Source: Monosporascus cannonballus
Taxonomy: Eukaryota; Ascomycota; Sordariomycetes; Xylariales
NCBI GenBank assembly: GCA_004154925.1
Contig: QJNS01000070.1
Location: 1 to 64,000 of the forward strand
Direction of reading: 5' to 3'
DNA: 64,000 nt
Positions within the stretch are counted from its first letter, which is position 1. Each line of letters starts with the position of its first letter. This document shows positions 1 through 11,764 of this stretch, one piece after another. Position numbers and translations under genes: made by a program. The notes beneath the pieces were generated by a model. The model was given only the letters and a program-made list of their open reading frames with translations. It was not told where the DNA came from and made no database searches.

Positions 1-229
1 CCCCAAACCCCCCCCCCCCCCCCCCGAAATCCCCCTCTTCGCCTATTGTAACCCCCCCGCTCTCACCAGACGAGTACAATCCTCTACCCAGACTTTCAGT
101 GCCTGTCAGCCCGCTTACCTCGTGGTAACTAAAAAAGAAATTGCACTTAACCGCTCCTTGGTTTGTTTCTCTTTCTTTCTCTTTTTTAATTAAGTACCCT
201 TACCCGGCCTTTCCTATCCTTCTTTCCTT
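1..229 (+). promoter_or_regulatory. Upstream region of the Hsp70-like gene, with poly-C and CT-rich tracts
   Basis: A run of 18 C (8-25) is followed by mixed sequence and a strongly pyrimidine-rich stretch (about 160-225, many CTTT units) ending just before the ATG at 230. CT-rich tracts just upstream of the start are common in filamentous fungal promoters. No TATA box or heat-shock element stands out. Assignment as promoter/5' leader is inferred from position and composition. Confidence 0.4.
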
Positions 230-2695
230 ATGAGTTCTTTGAATTTGAACTCCCGTTTCAAAGGCCTAGGATTCGGTAAACGGAAATCCACCGCCAGTAT
301 CCCCTCGCCCAGTAATCAAAGCGCACCTTCGACCACAACCCCGCCACCTCAAATACCGCAACAGTTTCCGGCGTCGCAGGCCGCCTCTGCTTCTGGTCCT
401 GGTCCTGGTCCCGCCCCCTCTATCACCTCTTCGTCATCGCAACAGAGTCTCCCGACCATGAACCATCCGGGAGCTGGACCACGCCCGCCCAGCTATACTG
501 CGAATTATCAGACCGGCCCACCGCCGCCAGTCGGGCGTGAAAGCCCTTTAGCCCACCAGGGTCCAACCCGTACACCGCCGACGCAAATGGTTGGCGGCCC
601 CCCTCCCATTAACACGGGTGCTCCCGTCGCCGGTTATCCCCCAAATATGGGACCTCCGCCGGGAGCGCATCCCCCTCCTCCGGGTGTCGCTGGCGGTCCC
701 CCCGGATATGCTACTGGATATCCGCCGCCCGCTCCTCCCCTGCAACCACCCGCGAATGCAATGGGGCAGTACGGAAGGCCAGCCGCTGAAGTAGAGGGGA
801 ACAGTAGGAGCAAGGCACAGCTGATTGTCGGAATTGATTTTGTATGTGCTCGACACCATCTCTGTGCCGGCCATGCATTAGTCGGAGCTAACCTAGTGCG
901 ATTGTAGGGTACAACTTTCTCTGGTGTGGCTTTCGCATTTGCGACCAACAATGAAGCGAAGGAAGATATCATCACAGAATGGCCCGGCGCTGGCTCATAT
1001 GCGAAGCAGAAGGTATAAAATATTCCGTATAGTTATCATTCAGTTGCAAATGGAGAGCTGACCACATCAAGATACCCACAGTATTATATTACGATCAATA
1101 TCAAAAGGTGGTCGGATGGGGCCCAGATATTGCCGATGCGTTAGCACCGACGGGATACCCTAAGCCTGGCGTCCAAAAGGTTGAATGGTTCAAGCTCCAG
1201 CTGATGCTTTCTGGAAACACATACATTGACCCTATCAACCTACCACCTCTACCACCCGGAAAGTCCGAGATTGATGTCGCTGCCGACTATCTATTCAAGC
1301 TTCGGCAGGCTATGCGAGCTGCTCTACAGAAAACCCTTGGTGAAGTATTCAACAGAGAAGAGCGCAATATCCGATACTATTTGACCGTGCCAGCTATCTG
1401 GAACGATGCTGGCAAGGCCGCGACCCGAGCAGCAGCCATCCAGGCTGGTTTCCTTCGAGACGAGAACGACAACAGGTTGACCCTTGTTAGCGAGCCCGAG
1501 GCTGCATCCCTATTCTGCGCAAAGACCGGATTACTCAATCTCAAAGTTCATGATGCAATCCTCATTGTCGACTGCGGTGGTGGTACCGTCGATTTGATTG
1601 CCTACGAGGTGGAGGACGAGAATCCCTTCACGGTAGCGGAATGTACGGCTGGCTCTGGTGACTCGTGTGGTTCGACTGCGCTTAACAGAAACTTCAGCAA
1701 CATCCTACGAACCAAGATCCGGAAGATGAAGCTACCAGATGGATCCAAGACCGCGGGTCGGGTGTACGCCAAGTGCATCATGGATTTTGAGAACAGGATC
1801 AAGGCCGACTTCCGAAATAATGGTCAGAAGTGGGCTGTTGATGTTGGTATCGAGGCGGAATTCCCTGAGGCCGGTATCGAGGAAGGTTACATGACTTTCA
1901 CCAATGAAGAAATCCTCCAGTGTTTCGAGCCCGTCGTCAACCGAATCCTAGAGCTTGTCCGGAACCAGATCATTGCCATCCAGGCTCAGAACCGCACGCT
2001 ACAGAACATCCTGGTTGTTGGTGGCTTCGGTGCTTCAGAGTACCTCTTCCAACAGATCAAGCTACACGTCCCTCCTCAATTCCAAGGAAAGGTTGTACGG
2101 CCTATGGACTCGGTCGCCGCTATCGTCAGGGGCGCCGTAACGGCGGGTATCACCGAAAGGGTCATCACACATCGTGTCGCTCGCCGCCATTACCTCATGG
2201 CCACTCTGCAACCATTCAAGGAAGGCTACCACCCCGAGGCGTACCGTGTGCCATCGCTTGACGGCAAGGATCGTTGCAAGTTTACCCGACAGATCTTCGT
2301 GCAGAAGGGCCAGAAGGTCAAGATCGGCGAACCAGTCAAAGTTTCGTTCTTTAGACAGGTTGCTCCGGGCGCCACGCTCATGTACGAGGATATCCTATAT
2401 GCCTGCGATGACGATGTTTGTCCAGAATACACGAAAGACCCTCGTGCGTCCCCTCCCTGTTTGTCGCAAGGCTCCGTTTACTAATAGTTGCGTAGGGATA
2501 AAGGAAGTTGTCACGCTCACGTCCGACCTCTCGCGAAAGAACCTCGAGAAGGACTTCGAACGCATGGATACGCCCCAGGGCACCTTCTACCGGGTGTACT
2601 TTGATATTTACTTGACCCTCGACGGTTCAGAGTTCAGCGCTGAATTAGTCTGTCAAGGAGAGGTTATGGGCCGCTGCAGATCTAGATTCAGGTAG
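230..2695 (+). CDS. Hsp70-superfamily (HSPA12-like) ATPase with proline-rich N-terminus
   Basis: Four exons (230-841, 908-1012, 1072-2443, 2496-2695) are joined by GT-AG introns, giving about 762 residues. Residues 1-195 are a low-complexity Pro/Gly/Ser region. The actin-fold ATPase follows: phosphate-1 motif GIDFGTTFSGVAF from residue 201 (split by intron 1), then VSEPEAASLF, phosphate-2 DCGGGTVDL near residue 406, and the adenosine motif VVGGFGASEYL near 554. A divergent beta-rich tail replaces the canonical Hsp70 substrate domain; there is no EEVD or HDEL end, so this resembles the HSPA12-like group seen in many copies in fungi. Likely a cytosolic ATP-binding protein of unknown client. The splice sites restore continuous motifs, and the last intron contains a CTAAT branch-like site. 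The start is the first in-frame ATG after the CT tract. Confidence 0.88.
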
Positions 2696-4735
2696 AGGAA
2701 CTGCCAAGGCGGAGCAAGTTTCAGCTTTTGACGTCTTTCCGATACGTTACTTTATATATCCAATGATACCTACTAAGAAAACAGAGCAATAATGTGTGTT
2801 CGCGGCTGAAGGCAAGCGAGAAGTCGGGGGAGACGCAGTCTTACGCTCCATCCTTGGAAGCTAATATACCAGGTAGCTACCAAGTGCCTCGGGAGCTTGT
2901 GCCGGAACCGGCATTTGTGCCAACGGGGCGAAGACGGTTACTTCATATCCGGAGCGAGAGCAACGGAGTTTATGGAGATGAACTGTCGGCTGGTTGCATT
3001 GGAGGACTAACGGGGACAATGTTGAATCTATGGACGTATGAATGGATGGGCGGATGGATAGATAGAACGGCATATCTGTAAAAATCTTTAGATAGCCCCA
3101 TTCGTCGCGGAAAATTTTATTCTTCTGTTAAGATGACTGGCTGGGCCTCTATCCTTGCCCCTGTGTATGCTCGTGTGTATGTGCTTTGCCGCCTCCGCTT
3201 ATTGTTGAAGTCGTACTTGCTATTTGCGATACGTCAGTCCAAGATGGTCATGAGAAGCTCTGGTAGAGCAAGTGCCGAACGTTTGTCCATGTCGTTTAGA
3301 GAGCAGGGGCATCGGTGCATGAGCACAGGGGGTTGGGGGCTGATTGTAAGTCTTAGCCGTAGTCGAGGCCTCAGTGGCTTGTAAATTACTCACACGAGGA
3401 AGAGTCCTAAGAGTACGGACTATAGTATCCTATCATTTTATGCGATTCAACTAGTCCCTCGACAGCCTCGTCATCGTTGTCGCGTTGAAAGCCAGGAGGC
3501 TATCCCGGGAACCCCGGATAGTATACCAGGTCAGGTTTCTACTGGGCGTGGTCTTCGTAGAAACTCAACTATTAGGTCGCATCTGAAGACCGTACCTGGA
3601 ACTGACACATCCCTAAAGGCTTACGGAGGAGACGACCAAGTCTATTGCGTGTTCATGGCACGGTGGCCTTGTTGGTTGTAGCCCACGAGACTCGAAGTCA
3701 TGTTATTAGACCCTTCTAAGACTCAAGGGACTTCCGCAGGACTATGGCTCTGGGCGCCAACACTATGAGCAAGGATCAGGCGATCATTTCCTAGTGCTAG
3801 AGTCAGAATGAGGGTAGAGGAATGTAAGGACTCAATATGTGAGGGACCTAGGCTTTCTACGAAATTGCTAAAAGACAACGTCGAAGTATAGAGCATTATA
3901 AGCTTGCATTCCCTTGGCTTCTGTGTGTCAAACAAGGCGATGACGCAGCATATTTACATGATGTTTTCCAAGCGACCAGCTGCCTTCGAGGCTGGAGGAC
4001 GAAGGAAATATAGATTTCCGTGGATCTCTCCAGTGTTTTTAACCTCAACGAGAACAAGGAGGAGTACGACCGCTGCGGTAAATCTGCCAACGATGTCTTT
4101 GGTAGCAATGGTGCGAGGGATTAGCCCCCGTTCGTTGGCATGTGTGCCTCCCCCTCTTTCACATTGATCCAGGACAACTGAGGAAGAGCTCAGTGTGGAT
4201 TACTACTCGGTCTGTCCGGTGGTTAGCCATTCTATAGAACAGTCTCATGGATATACTCACTACTCTCGACTCTTCCGTCCCTCGGTCCCAATCGGGATCT
4301 TGTGGCGATTCAAGAGTCGGTGATAAGAAATGGCATTCGGCGGTCGCGCCTAGTCTGCCGTACCTAGCTGAAAGGAAGAGTATAAGCATAGCGGCGTATC
4401 TAGGAGAGAACGTACGTTCGCATCGCATGACGCCCTACCTATGCTGCGGTCACGCCTAGGGCCTCGAATGGCTTCCCAATCTTGGCGAAGTATAGCATAA
4501 GGAGAAGCATGGAACATGAATACTGTGATCACACTCAACTTCATCGAGTGCTCGGTCGAAGCCTAAAATATCCAGATAGGGGCGAGCAGCATGGCACGCC
4601 CACAGTGTGGATCACAACCGAGGCAAATGCGACCATGCGCTTGGTGGAGTTGTGCATCGCGTACTCTCAGTCGTAACTTGGTACTCCCTCCCTCTCCACC
4701 CAGAAAATAGGCAGGGTTCTCAGTCAACGTGAACT
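2696..4735. other. Intergenic, no recognisable gene
   Basis: About 2 kb of GC-balanced sequence. It holds the presumed 3' UTR of the Hsp70-like gene and only short open frames (up to ~95 codons) without recognisable domains, consistent splice pattern or codon bias. I see no repeat, RNA gene or transposon end here. Confidence 0.5.
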
Positions 4736-5334
4736 GTGTATGATCCGACGCAGAGCGTTCTTGTCTTGTTCAACTATGCAGACGGGGTCGTCGTGGTGGT
4801 CCTGTTACTTGTACTCCTCCGGAAGGATGACCACTTGGCTGTGGTTGAGGAGCCGCATCCTGATGTTCTTCACGTCCCGTCGCTGCCTTCAAGGGAGCTT
4901 CCTTAGGCGAGATTTCTGAAGGATAAAACGATCGAACCTGCAGCATGATGTACACATGGCGGGATTCGATGCTCACTGTATAGCTCTAAAACCCCTAGCC
5001 GCTGGCCCAACAACTCTGCCCTGGCAGGCATGCCGTCTCTACATTAAATATGGCATTACTCACTCCTTTCGAATCCCGGCCACTGTATCTCTGGTTACCC
5101 GTATTTCTGATCCGCCGTCTCGAGCCGCTCTTCCAGTGCGAGGATCTCGGCTTGGAGCTTCAAGGCGAGTCCGGCGTTGACCTTATCGAGGCGCCGGGAA
5201 ATGAAGAAGTCATTGTCAGACGAGATAACCAAGCGTACACCGTTGTACCGAACGTCTTACCAGGATTTCTCTCCCGTCTCAACCTCGGAAGGCTCCATCG
5301 TAGGCTCTTCCTTCGTTAGGTCCGCGTTACCCAT
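4736..5334 (-). pseudogene. Relic of a DUF6594-type fungal protein gene
   Basis: On the minus strand an ATG at 5334 opens a frame with an acidic start (MGNADLTKEE), a stop at about codon 26, then a segment reading DNDFFISRRLDKVNAGLALK and LQAEILALEERLE. This matches the N-terminal pattern of the DUF6594 family (FI..D.DFFIFRRF..L..R.LL.LQ.EI..LE). Further on, in another frame (4736-4880), a segment with NHSQVVILPEEY, a stop, DDPVCIV and ALRRIIH fits the later part of that family. Three in-frame stops and a frame change between the parts argue for a decayed gene. The usual C-terminal membrane segments were not found. The family name is from memory of its motif pattern; no search was run. Confidence 0.45.
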
Positions 5335-5530
5335 GCTGCTGCGCCATCCCTCTGCTGCAGAAAGGGTACCCAGTAATTCGGGCCAGTTCTTTTGAATTAC
5401 GAGCTAGCTACATACAACTACCCGATAATTTTACCATGAACGTGCTTGCCTGAATAACTGACGGCTATTGTAACACCCAAAGATACTCGCTTAGCGGCGT
5501 ATCCCACATGGCTTCGTTCTTTCTTTGCCC

Positions 5531-5595
5531 GGAACTGATTGACAACATAATCTCGGTTCCTTCAATAATAGCAGACTACGTTGTCAATCAGTTCC
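5531..5595. repeat. Perfect 16-bp inverted repeat with 33-bp spacer
   Basis: GGAACTGATTGACAAC (5531-5546) recurs as its exact reverse complement at 5580-5595, able to form a 16-bp stem. No target-site duplication is visible outside the arms and no gene overlaps it. It could be a tiny transposon remnant or a hairpin in a non-coding transcript. Confidence 0.6.
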
Positions 5596-7394
5596 ATAGA
5601 GTAGTGATGACTACTGTAGTCGATTGCAGTGCCGCTTAGGGTTTGTCAAATATTTAGGCTGATTCGAAGTAGCAGAAGCTTGCTTCCTCTCTAAATAAAA
5701 CAACCTCCTTTCCGGCTGTTTCTCTCAGTAAAGATAAAGCTGCCGGCTTATATCATCTTGCTTCTATACTTGCATGCAAATGGGTGATTCAAGTTGTAGT
5801 CGGGCTTGCCTGAGCTATTACTTGAAATGCGCGTGTGCGTTGCCATTTTGGTGCTTTGGAGGCTTGTAAGAGCACCTTCGCACACTGGACCAGATCGTTA
5901 GAACCTGCATCAACCATCCGGAAGGTATGCCTCGGAGCCATTTATCAGGATCGCTGTGAAGTATTTCAGGATGATTGGCCTATATCTGGATTTAATACAT
6001 GCTCCAGGATAATGTAAAGCCAAGACCATGCAAACCATTTGACAGAGAGAGGTTGAGTGAAAGAGCTAATACTAAACCCATCCCTTAAGCCCTAATTCAG
6101 TATCGACCATCTCATCGAAGCCGTCACGGTGGTACTAGGTTACCGGCTTACAGTCCTTCACCTAGTAGCCAAGAACTTGAGACTTGAGCAACTTGACACT
6201 GTAGCGGGCCAAGAGCATTTGATCATGATCTCACACGATAGTTTTGACTGGAATTAGCGTGTCGCTATCACATAATTATCGTTAAGGGTACCCTGTTGGG
6301 CATTTGTTTGTGCATCGCCATTGGCTCAATGTTCCTATAGGATCGCTTTATAAGATATCTTACGTAAGAGACATATATTGGTCAGATGATGTTAAGGACA
6401 AGCCTACCTACCCCGGAGTGATATAGTCCCTAGCCACAAATCAGGGATCCCATCTTGGGGCTTATGGTTTTGTAGGTGTGGCGCCGCCGAGGAAGAGTTG
6501 TCTGAGCCTTCCTAGAGAGAATCAGGTAAACAGAGAATGGAAACCATGAAGTCAGTCGCAATAGCGTCATCGCTCATTCCTCGTTTGGAAGTATCAATGC
6601 AACCAAATAGCCAATTCGCAAGGAAAGTCAGGACAAGAGCCCTTGGTGGCCTTCTCTCTCCAGTCTCTACAAGACGGTTTAGCTCCGAGGCCTATTATCA
6701 TCGTATCGTTATTATCGTCCTTCTCTAACATCCCCTGGATATCTCGATTTCATTCCCTGTCTATTCCTATTACTTTGTTACACGCATAAGATACCCTATC
6801 TCGATATTCGTTCCTCTCCTTGCGAAGTTCCCGTACCTGCGTCCCGTTCCCCGTTTTCTGATCAATCAGCGCCCCTGCAACGTCAAGCCCTTAGCGCCCC
6901 TGAAAGTGACCCAGGGTCCTTAGAGGGCCTCCCTAAGAGCGGATCTGCGCCACGGCGATCATTCCCCAAAGCGGACCTTACTTCGCTTGTGGTTCGTCGA
7001 CTCTTAGTCACTACGTCACTGGTCGCAGACTTATGGATCACGATTTTTAAAGCGCATCCACCGGCCCTGAAGTCCTCTCGGACACCCCCTTCAGGTTGGG
7101 TGATAGTGGCAGGAGTTGATGCCCGGACCCGGGCTGCCCAGCTCAACTTGTGAAGTGCGTCAGGGACCCGCACTGGCGGATGTTAGTCAAGGAATCTTTC
7201 GTTCGTTTCTCTCGACTCTTGACTGCGTGCTGGATACTGGTATATCTGTTTGCCGTCCTGTCCTGTCGATGTTACGAATCGTTTAGTTCGAGTTTAGATC
7301 AAAATTCGAGGCCAGTACGAGTCGCTACCGGTCTGACTACCAGGAAAGACTCTACCGTGGGACTTGTCTAAGATCTGGCTAGCAAGCGCGCACA
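5596..7394. other. Intergenic, upstream of the thaumatin-like gene
   Basis: GC-balanced sequence with only short uninformative frames (for example 5835-6017 and 6537-6728). The last few hundred bases are CT-rich in places (about 6650-6860, 7200-7260) and probably include the promoter and 5' leader of the thaumatin-like gene. Nothing else is recognised. Confidence 0.45.
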
Positions 7395-8773
7395 ATGTTA
7401 CGACCACCAAGATGGCGCGACCGCCAACGCCGAGTCTCCACAAGCTACATGCTACTTGTTGCGACCCTTCTCTTCTCATCACAAGTCCCACAGGTCGACG
7501 CAGTTGTATATCCAAGCAACCATGACTTATATAGGTTCGACTATCTTGCCAACAACAACATATGGTCTAAAGGGATAGAGCGGGCGGTGTCCAGGCGGGC
7601 CAACCCCATTCCGTTGATCGTCACCAACAACTGTCCGGATACGATATGGCCTGCAGTTGCCACTCAGGCTGGAGAAGGTCCGGAATCGAAGGGCTTCGGA
7701 CTCGGACCTGGAGAAACGAGAAGGATGTCTGTCGGTCCAACTTGGCAGGGCAGGGTATGGGGTCGGACAAATTGTACCACGGATGGGGATACGGCCACTT
7801 GCGATACGGGCGATTGTTCCCACAGACTTGAGTGCCAGTTTACTGTAAGGAGTATCTTCATCCGTAAACTTCCACCGACTACTAATAATTCGACTAGGGA
7901 GCAGTACCGGCCACGCTCGCAGAATTCAATCTCGCTGGGGGTGTCACGGGCTTGCAAACGTTCTACGATCTTTCACTCGTCGATGGATACAACTTGCCTG
8001 TAGGACTGGTCTATCATCCGGCGCCAAACACCACAGACATTCCACCAAATGTGGTTAATGCGGCCTGTATCGGGACGGCCGGGTATTTAAGTCCCCCCAG
8101 TAGGACCGGGACCTTTTACACAAATTCGAGCTATCCGATGCCGTATGAAAGCCATCTAACAAACGAAGACATCGCAGACTGGTGTCCTTGGGATCTTCAA
8201 GTCTTTCCGCCCACAAAACCTGGGGATGGTGTTTACCCCTATCCGGATGACGAGATACAACGCCCTATCTTTGACCCCTGCAAGAGCGCCTGCGCAGCCT
8301 ATGATCAGCCACAGGATTGCTGCACCGGAGAATACAACGATCCTACCAAATGCGGACCTAGCGATTATTCGACGAGGGCGAAGGCTGTGTGTCCCGACGC
8401 ATATAGTTACGCCTTTGACGACAAAACATCTACATTCATCATCCCCAGCGGAGGTGGATGGGAGGTCGTGTTCTGTCCCTCAGGAAGAAGCACGAACATC
8501 TTGGAAACGTTTGCCGATGAGCTGCCACAAATCGCACAGGGTGAAGTCCCGGATCATGTCAAGCTCAAAGCTATGAACGTGAGTTATATTACGTCGAAAC
8601 CAAGCGCCGCGCCATACGTCGAAGGACCAGGCCGGTCATTGGTATTTTTTGCTGGATTTACGGTTATTACTGTGCTATTCTGGCATTCACACGACTTGTG
8701 TCATTACTATATCACGAGGGACGAGGAGCGACGGGGGACCGGGCCTCTTGCTTTGTCGTTGGTTGGCTGCTAG
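7395..8773 (+). CDS. Secreted thaumatin-like protein
   Basis: Two exons, 7395-7844 and 7898-8773, are joined by a 53-bp GT-AG intron with a CTAAT branch site (phase 0); about 441 residues. The N-terminus is basic and then hydrophobic (residues ~18-37, ending QVDA), a likely signal peptide. The thaumatin fold runs from about residue 70 (IPLIVTNNCPDTIWPAV) through the CDTGDC motif to the Cys-rich second half, where CCTGEYNDPTKC and VCPDAYSYAFDDKTSTF match the classic thaumatin/PR-5 signature. Members are extracellular, often glucan-binding. A hydrophobic stretch (SLVFFAGFTVITVLF, ~395-410) near the C-terminus could anchor the protein; alternatively an unrecognised intron lies near 8640-8770, because other frames stay open to 8882-8892. 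The N-terminal two thirds are secure and the C-terminus less so. Confidence 0.85.
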
Positions 8774-9782
8774 TCTTTATTTCTCCTGGAATACCAGTCG
8801 GAAGAATACTGGTGACGATAGTTGGGCCAACAACAGTAAACGGGGTCCTGGAGGACCTGAGTACCAGCAGCTGGTCTGTTGACAGTCTCTAATGAGGCTG
8901 CGTAGTAGGAAGAGTTCGATTGCGAGAGCCCTAATGGAACTCGCCCTATACCCGTAACATAGTATAAAATTCTTTTTCCTCGAGTGAGGCCTGAACTTGG
9001 TGAACAATAGCGGCGTGTGAAGTGAACGTTTCCTTAGTGGCTTCGAGACGAAAACTTATGAGCTATCATGTGAAAAGGAGTCTTTTCTATCCTAGCTTAG
9101 GCTAGGTACTGTTTGCAACTCTGATACAGCTTTGTAGGCATTTGAGACAGAAGGTGAGGCTACCCTACCATACGGAGAGAGGTAACCGGCGAGGGTTTGT
9201 ATGAGGAATATCTTGGTAAGGTAGGCTCAATCAAGAAAGATGGAAATCTCAAGGTGTGTCGTAAGTGACTATGTTCGCTATATCCAAGCTATGGACTCTC
9301 AGCAACAGCTGGGGGAATACTGGGCTATAGAGACTGATGGATAACCGTTTAATAAACGAACCATTCACTAATTAGTCCATTATTTCCATTGTTAATCAGC
9401 GGATGAATAATAATAAAAGGATGGAAGAATGGAAGGATTTCCCTAGCCTACGCCACCTCGAATAGGGGTAGCCCCATTTTTATGCGGAGGAAAACTTCCG
9501 ATTCCTAAAAGCTTGAACTAACCTATTGTATCCCCCTGTGTTACCCGTTCTTTGCTTTAGAAGCCCCTTTAGGCGCTCTTCATCTTTTTAAACAAACGAC
9601 CAAGGTCGGAGTCAAGAACTGCTATCGGGCCACAAAGGAACATTCGGTTTTGAAAGAAGGATTTGCTTTTCGGTATATATCAGGCCGGTAGCGCCAGACG
9701 GAAGCGGTCATGACAGTGCAGTTCATGCAGCCAACGGACTATCTCATCACAATACCCGAGACGAACCTACGATTCCCTCAAG
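8774..9782. other. Intergenic, no recognisable gene
   Basis: About 1 kb between the thaumatin-like gene and the amidoligase-like gene. It is moderately AT-rich around 9340-9420 and contains no open frame of note, no repeat and no RNA gene that I can see. Confidence 0.5.
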
Positions 9783-11764
9783 ATGAGTGCTAGAGATTTA
9801 GATACCATATTGCTAAACATCGACTGGTCGGCCAACGACTGGCGCCACTACGACTGGGACAAAATCCGGGACGACTTGCCGACCTTGAGAGATGAGACGG
9901 TCCACGCCCTTGCCCGAGCCCACCGCCGGGATGGGATCGATGCGATTAGTCCTATCCACGAGGAGCAGCTTAGGAGACTTGACCTAAGGAGTAGTCCAGT
10001 ACCATCACCAAATGCGAGGCCCGTGTCCACATACTTCGTGAATAAGGACTATATACCGGAGCCCGAGACCTTCACCGAAGACTACGGCAATCCGCCGCCC
10101 ACGGGTGTGTTCAAGGGGAAGAAGCTCGTGGAGCCTACGTTCACCGTTGGTATAGGAATCGAGGTCGCCATAGCCGCGATGCCGGCAGGAGGGAGGACAG
10201 GTGACCCCCACCCTTCAGATGAGAGAGCGCTGCTGACGGACCCTAACGACCGCCACAGGTATGACCCCACCCTTCTTGATGATATGAGAGGTGAGGTTGT
10301 TCGCAGACTGAACAAGTCCGGTGTAGTGACCATCGCGAGACGTTCCGCCGAATTTCACCCTAGGTTTCTGGCCGATCACAGAGCAGCTCTGATCGCGGAG
10401 ACTGGCACCGACCCGGATAACCCGGAAGGATCGCCTATCCGGCAGAACCTCCCGATTGCTGTTGAAAACGAGGCCCAGAGCTACTTCGCTACGTGGATGA
10501 AAGATCATCGCGGAAAGATTCATGAAGCCTCGTATGCGCGGGAATTCATCGAGAATTGCTGTAACAACGTAAGAGAAGCAGTGATCGCCAGGGGAACAGT
10601 CGACGCGATAACGGCGGAAAGGATAGGTGCCCGATTTACGGCGCTCCTCAAGCTAGAATGGTTTAAGAGCAAGAGGGACGACTTCCACGTCTACCTGCCG
10701 GGCATGCGGCCTCGGTATCGTGCTTGGTCTGTGAGGCAGTGGGGATCAAATGTGGACAATGTGAGCAAAGTCCCATGGTATCGGGTTAAGCGCACCGACT
10801 ATACACCGACGCCGGCAGGTAAGGACGGGCCCAAACCGTTTCCCGAGGAGTTCTACAGGTTTTATTACGCCAAGGTTTCGTCCCCTGTCATGCCTATGCA
10901 CTTAGACGCTCTTCCTACCCTGCGTGAAAAACTAAAGGTGGTATGCAAGGGCTTACGCGATAATTTTCGTATCCATAAGGAGATGCCTTCCCTCGAACCG
11001 GGAACGACGATCTGTATTGGCCGGACCGACAGTTTTACTATCCTGGAGCTTAAGAAGATCGCCACGCTCTGGGTCGCGCTGGAGAAGCACTTCGCCCGTC
11101 TCTATCGGCGTCACCGCTACGACAGGGACGGCGCCGAGCACGCCATCTTCACGGGTGGAGCGCCCATCCTAGAATACTCGAGGCTATGGCTGGGGTCGCG
11201 CTTCGCCACCAATCCCTCAGCTGCCGAGTATTTCCCTTTCACGAGTATGTTCAACGTAGTCGACCCGAAGAGCTGGGAGCACCTCGTCGAGCGCGAGATG
11301 GACTTCTGGGTGCCGCCGGCATGGGTCGATAGCCTCCCCCGAGCGGAGCAACTTTTCATGCACGCCATCTGGACACATACTGACGTCTCGGCGCTGTCGC
11401 GCGCGCTCGACACCAGCAGCTGAGCTTTCGCCTGCGGTGCCGCGGCGAGCGGCGTACCGGGATGCCAGACCGTAGCGACCGGCCCCAGACCATCGAGTTC
11501 AAGGGCATGCAAGCTTCCGTCGACCCTAGTCACATTCTAGCCTGGGCCATGCTATGCACCGACTTCGTCAGCTTTGCGTGCGCCAAGGACAACCGGGAGG
11601 ACTACAATAGTATGTTTCTCGACCAGACGGGCATCCTGTCCCGCATTACCACACGCGAGGTCCTGGAACACTTCAAGCAGGGCTTCATTCGAGGGAACGA
11701 GTTTTGGGAACCGACGGAGCCCAGTGTCAGCTGGGAAGACCCGTTCTATGGCAGAATGACCTGA
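9783..11764 (+). pseudogene. Amidoligase-like protein gene with one frameshift and degenerate active-site motifs
   Basis: A 546-codon frame (9783-11423) and a second frame (about 11420-11764) together span one protein of about 660 residues. The first part follows the fungal Amidoligase_2-type pattern: FTVGIGIEVAIAA near residue 120, DPHPSDERA, FYRFYYAKVSSPVM, and GTTICIGRTDSFTILELKK near residue 405. The second part begins LSFRLRC and holds PQTIEFKGMQASVDP, the family's C-terminal TIEFR motif. The frames meet at 11418-11423, where adding a single base before CTGAGC would restore continuity; no GT-AG intron fits. Known family members carry E.E, E..SP and HVH-type motifs; here these read GIE (first Glu lost), K..SP and TIC. 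So it is frameshifted and probably also catalytically dead. A sequencing error at 11420 would leave a pseudoenzyme gene instead. Confidence 0.65.

Noticed and set aside
11117..11533. 138-codon minus-strand open frame
   Set aside because: Antisense to the amidoligase-like gene, with no family features.
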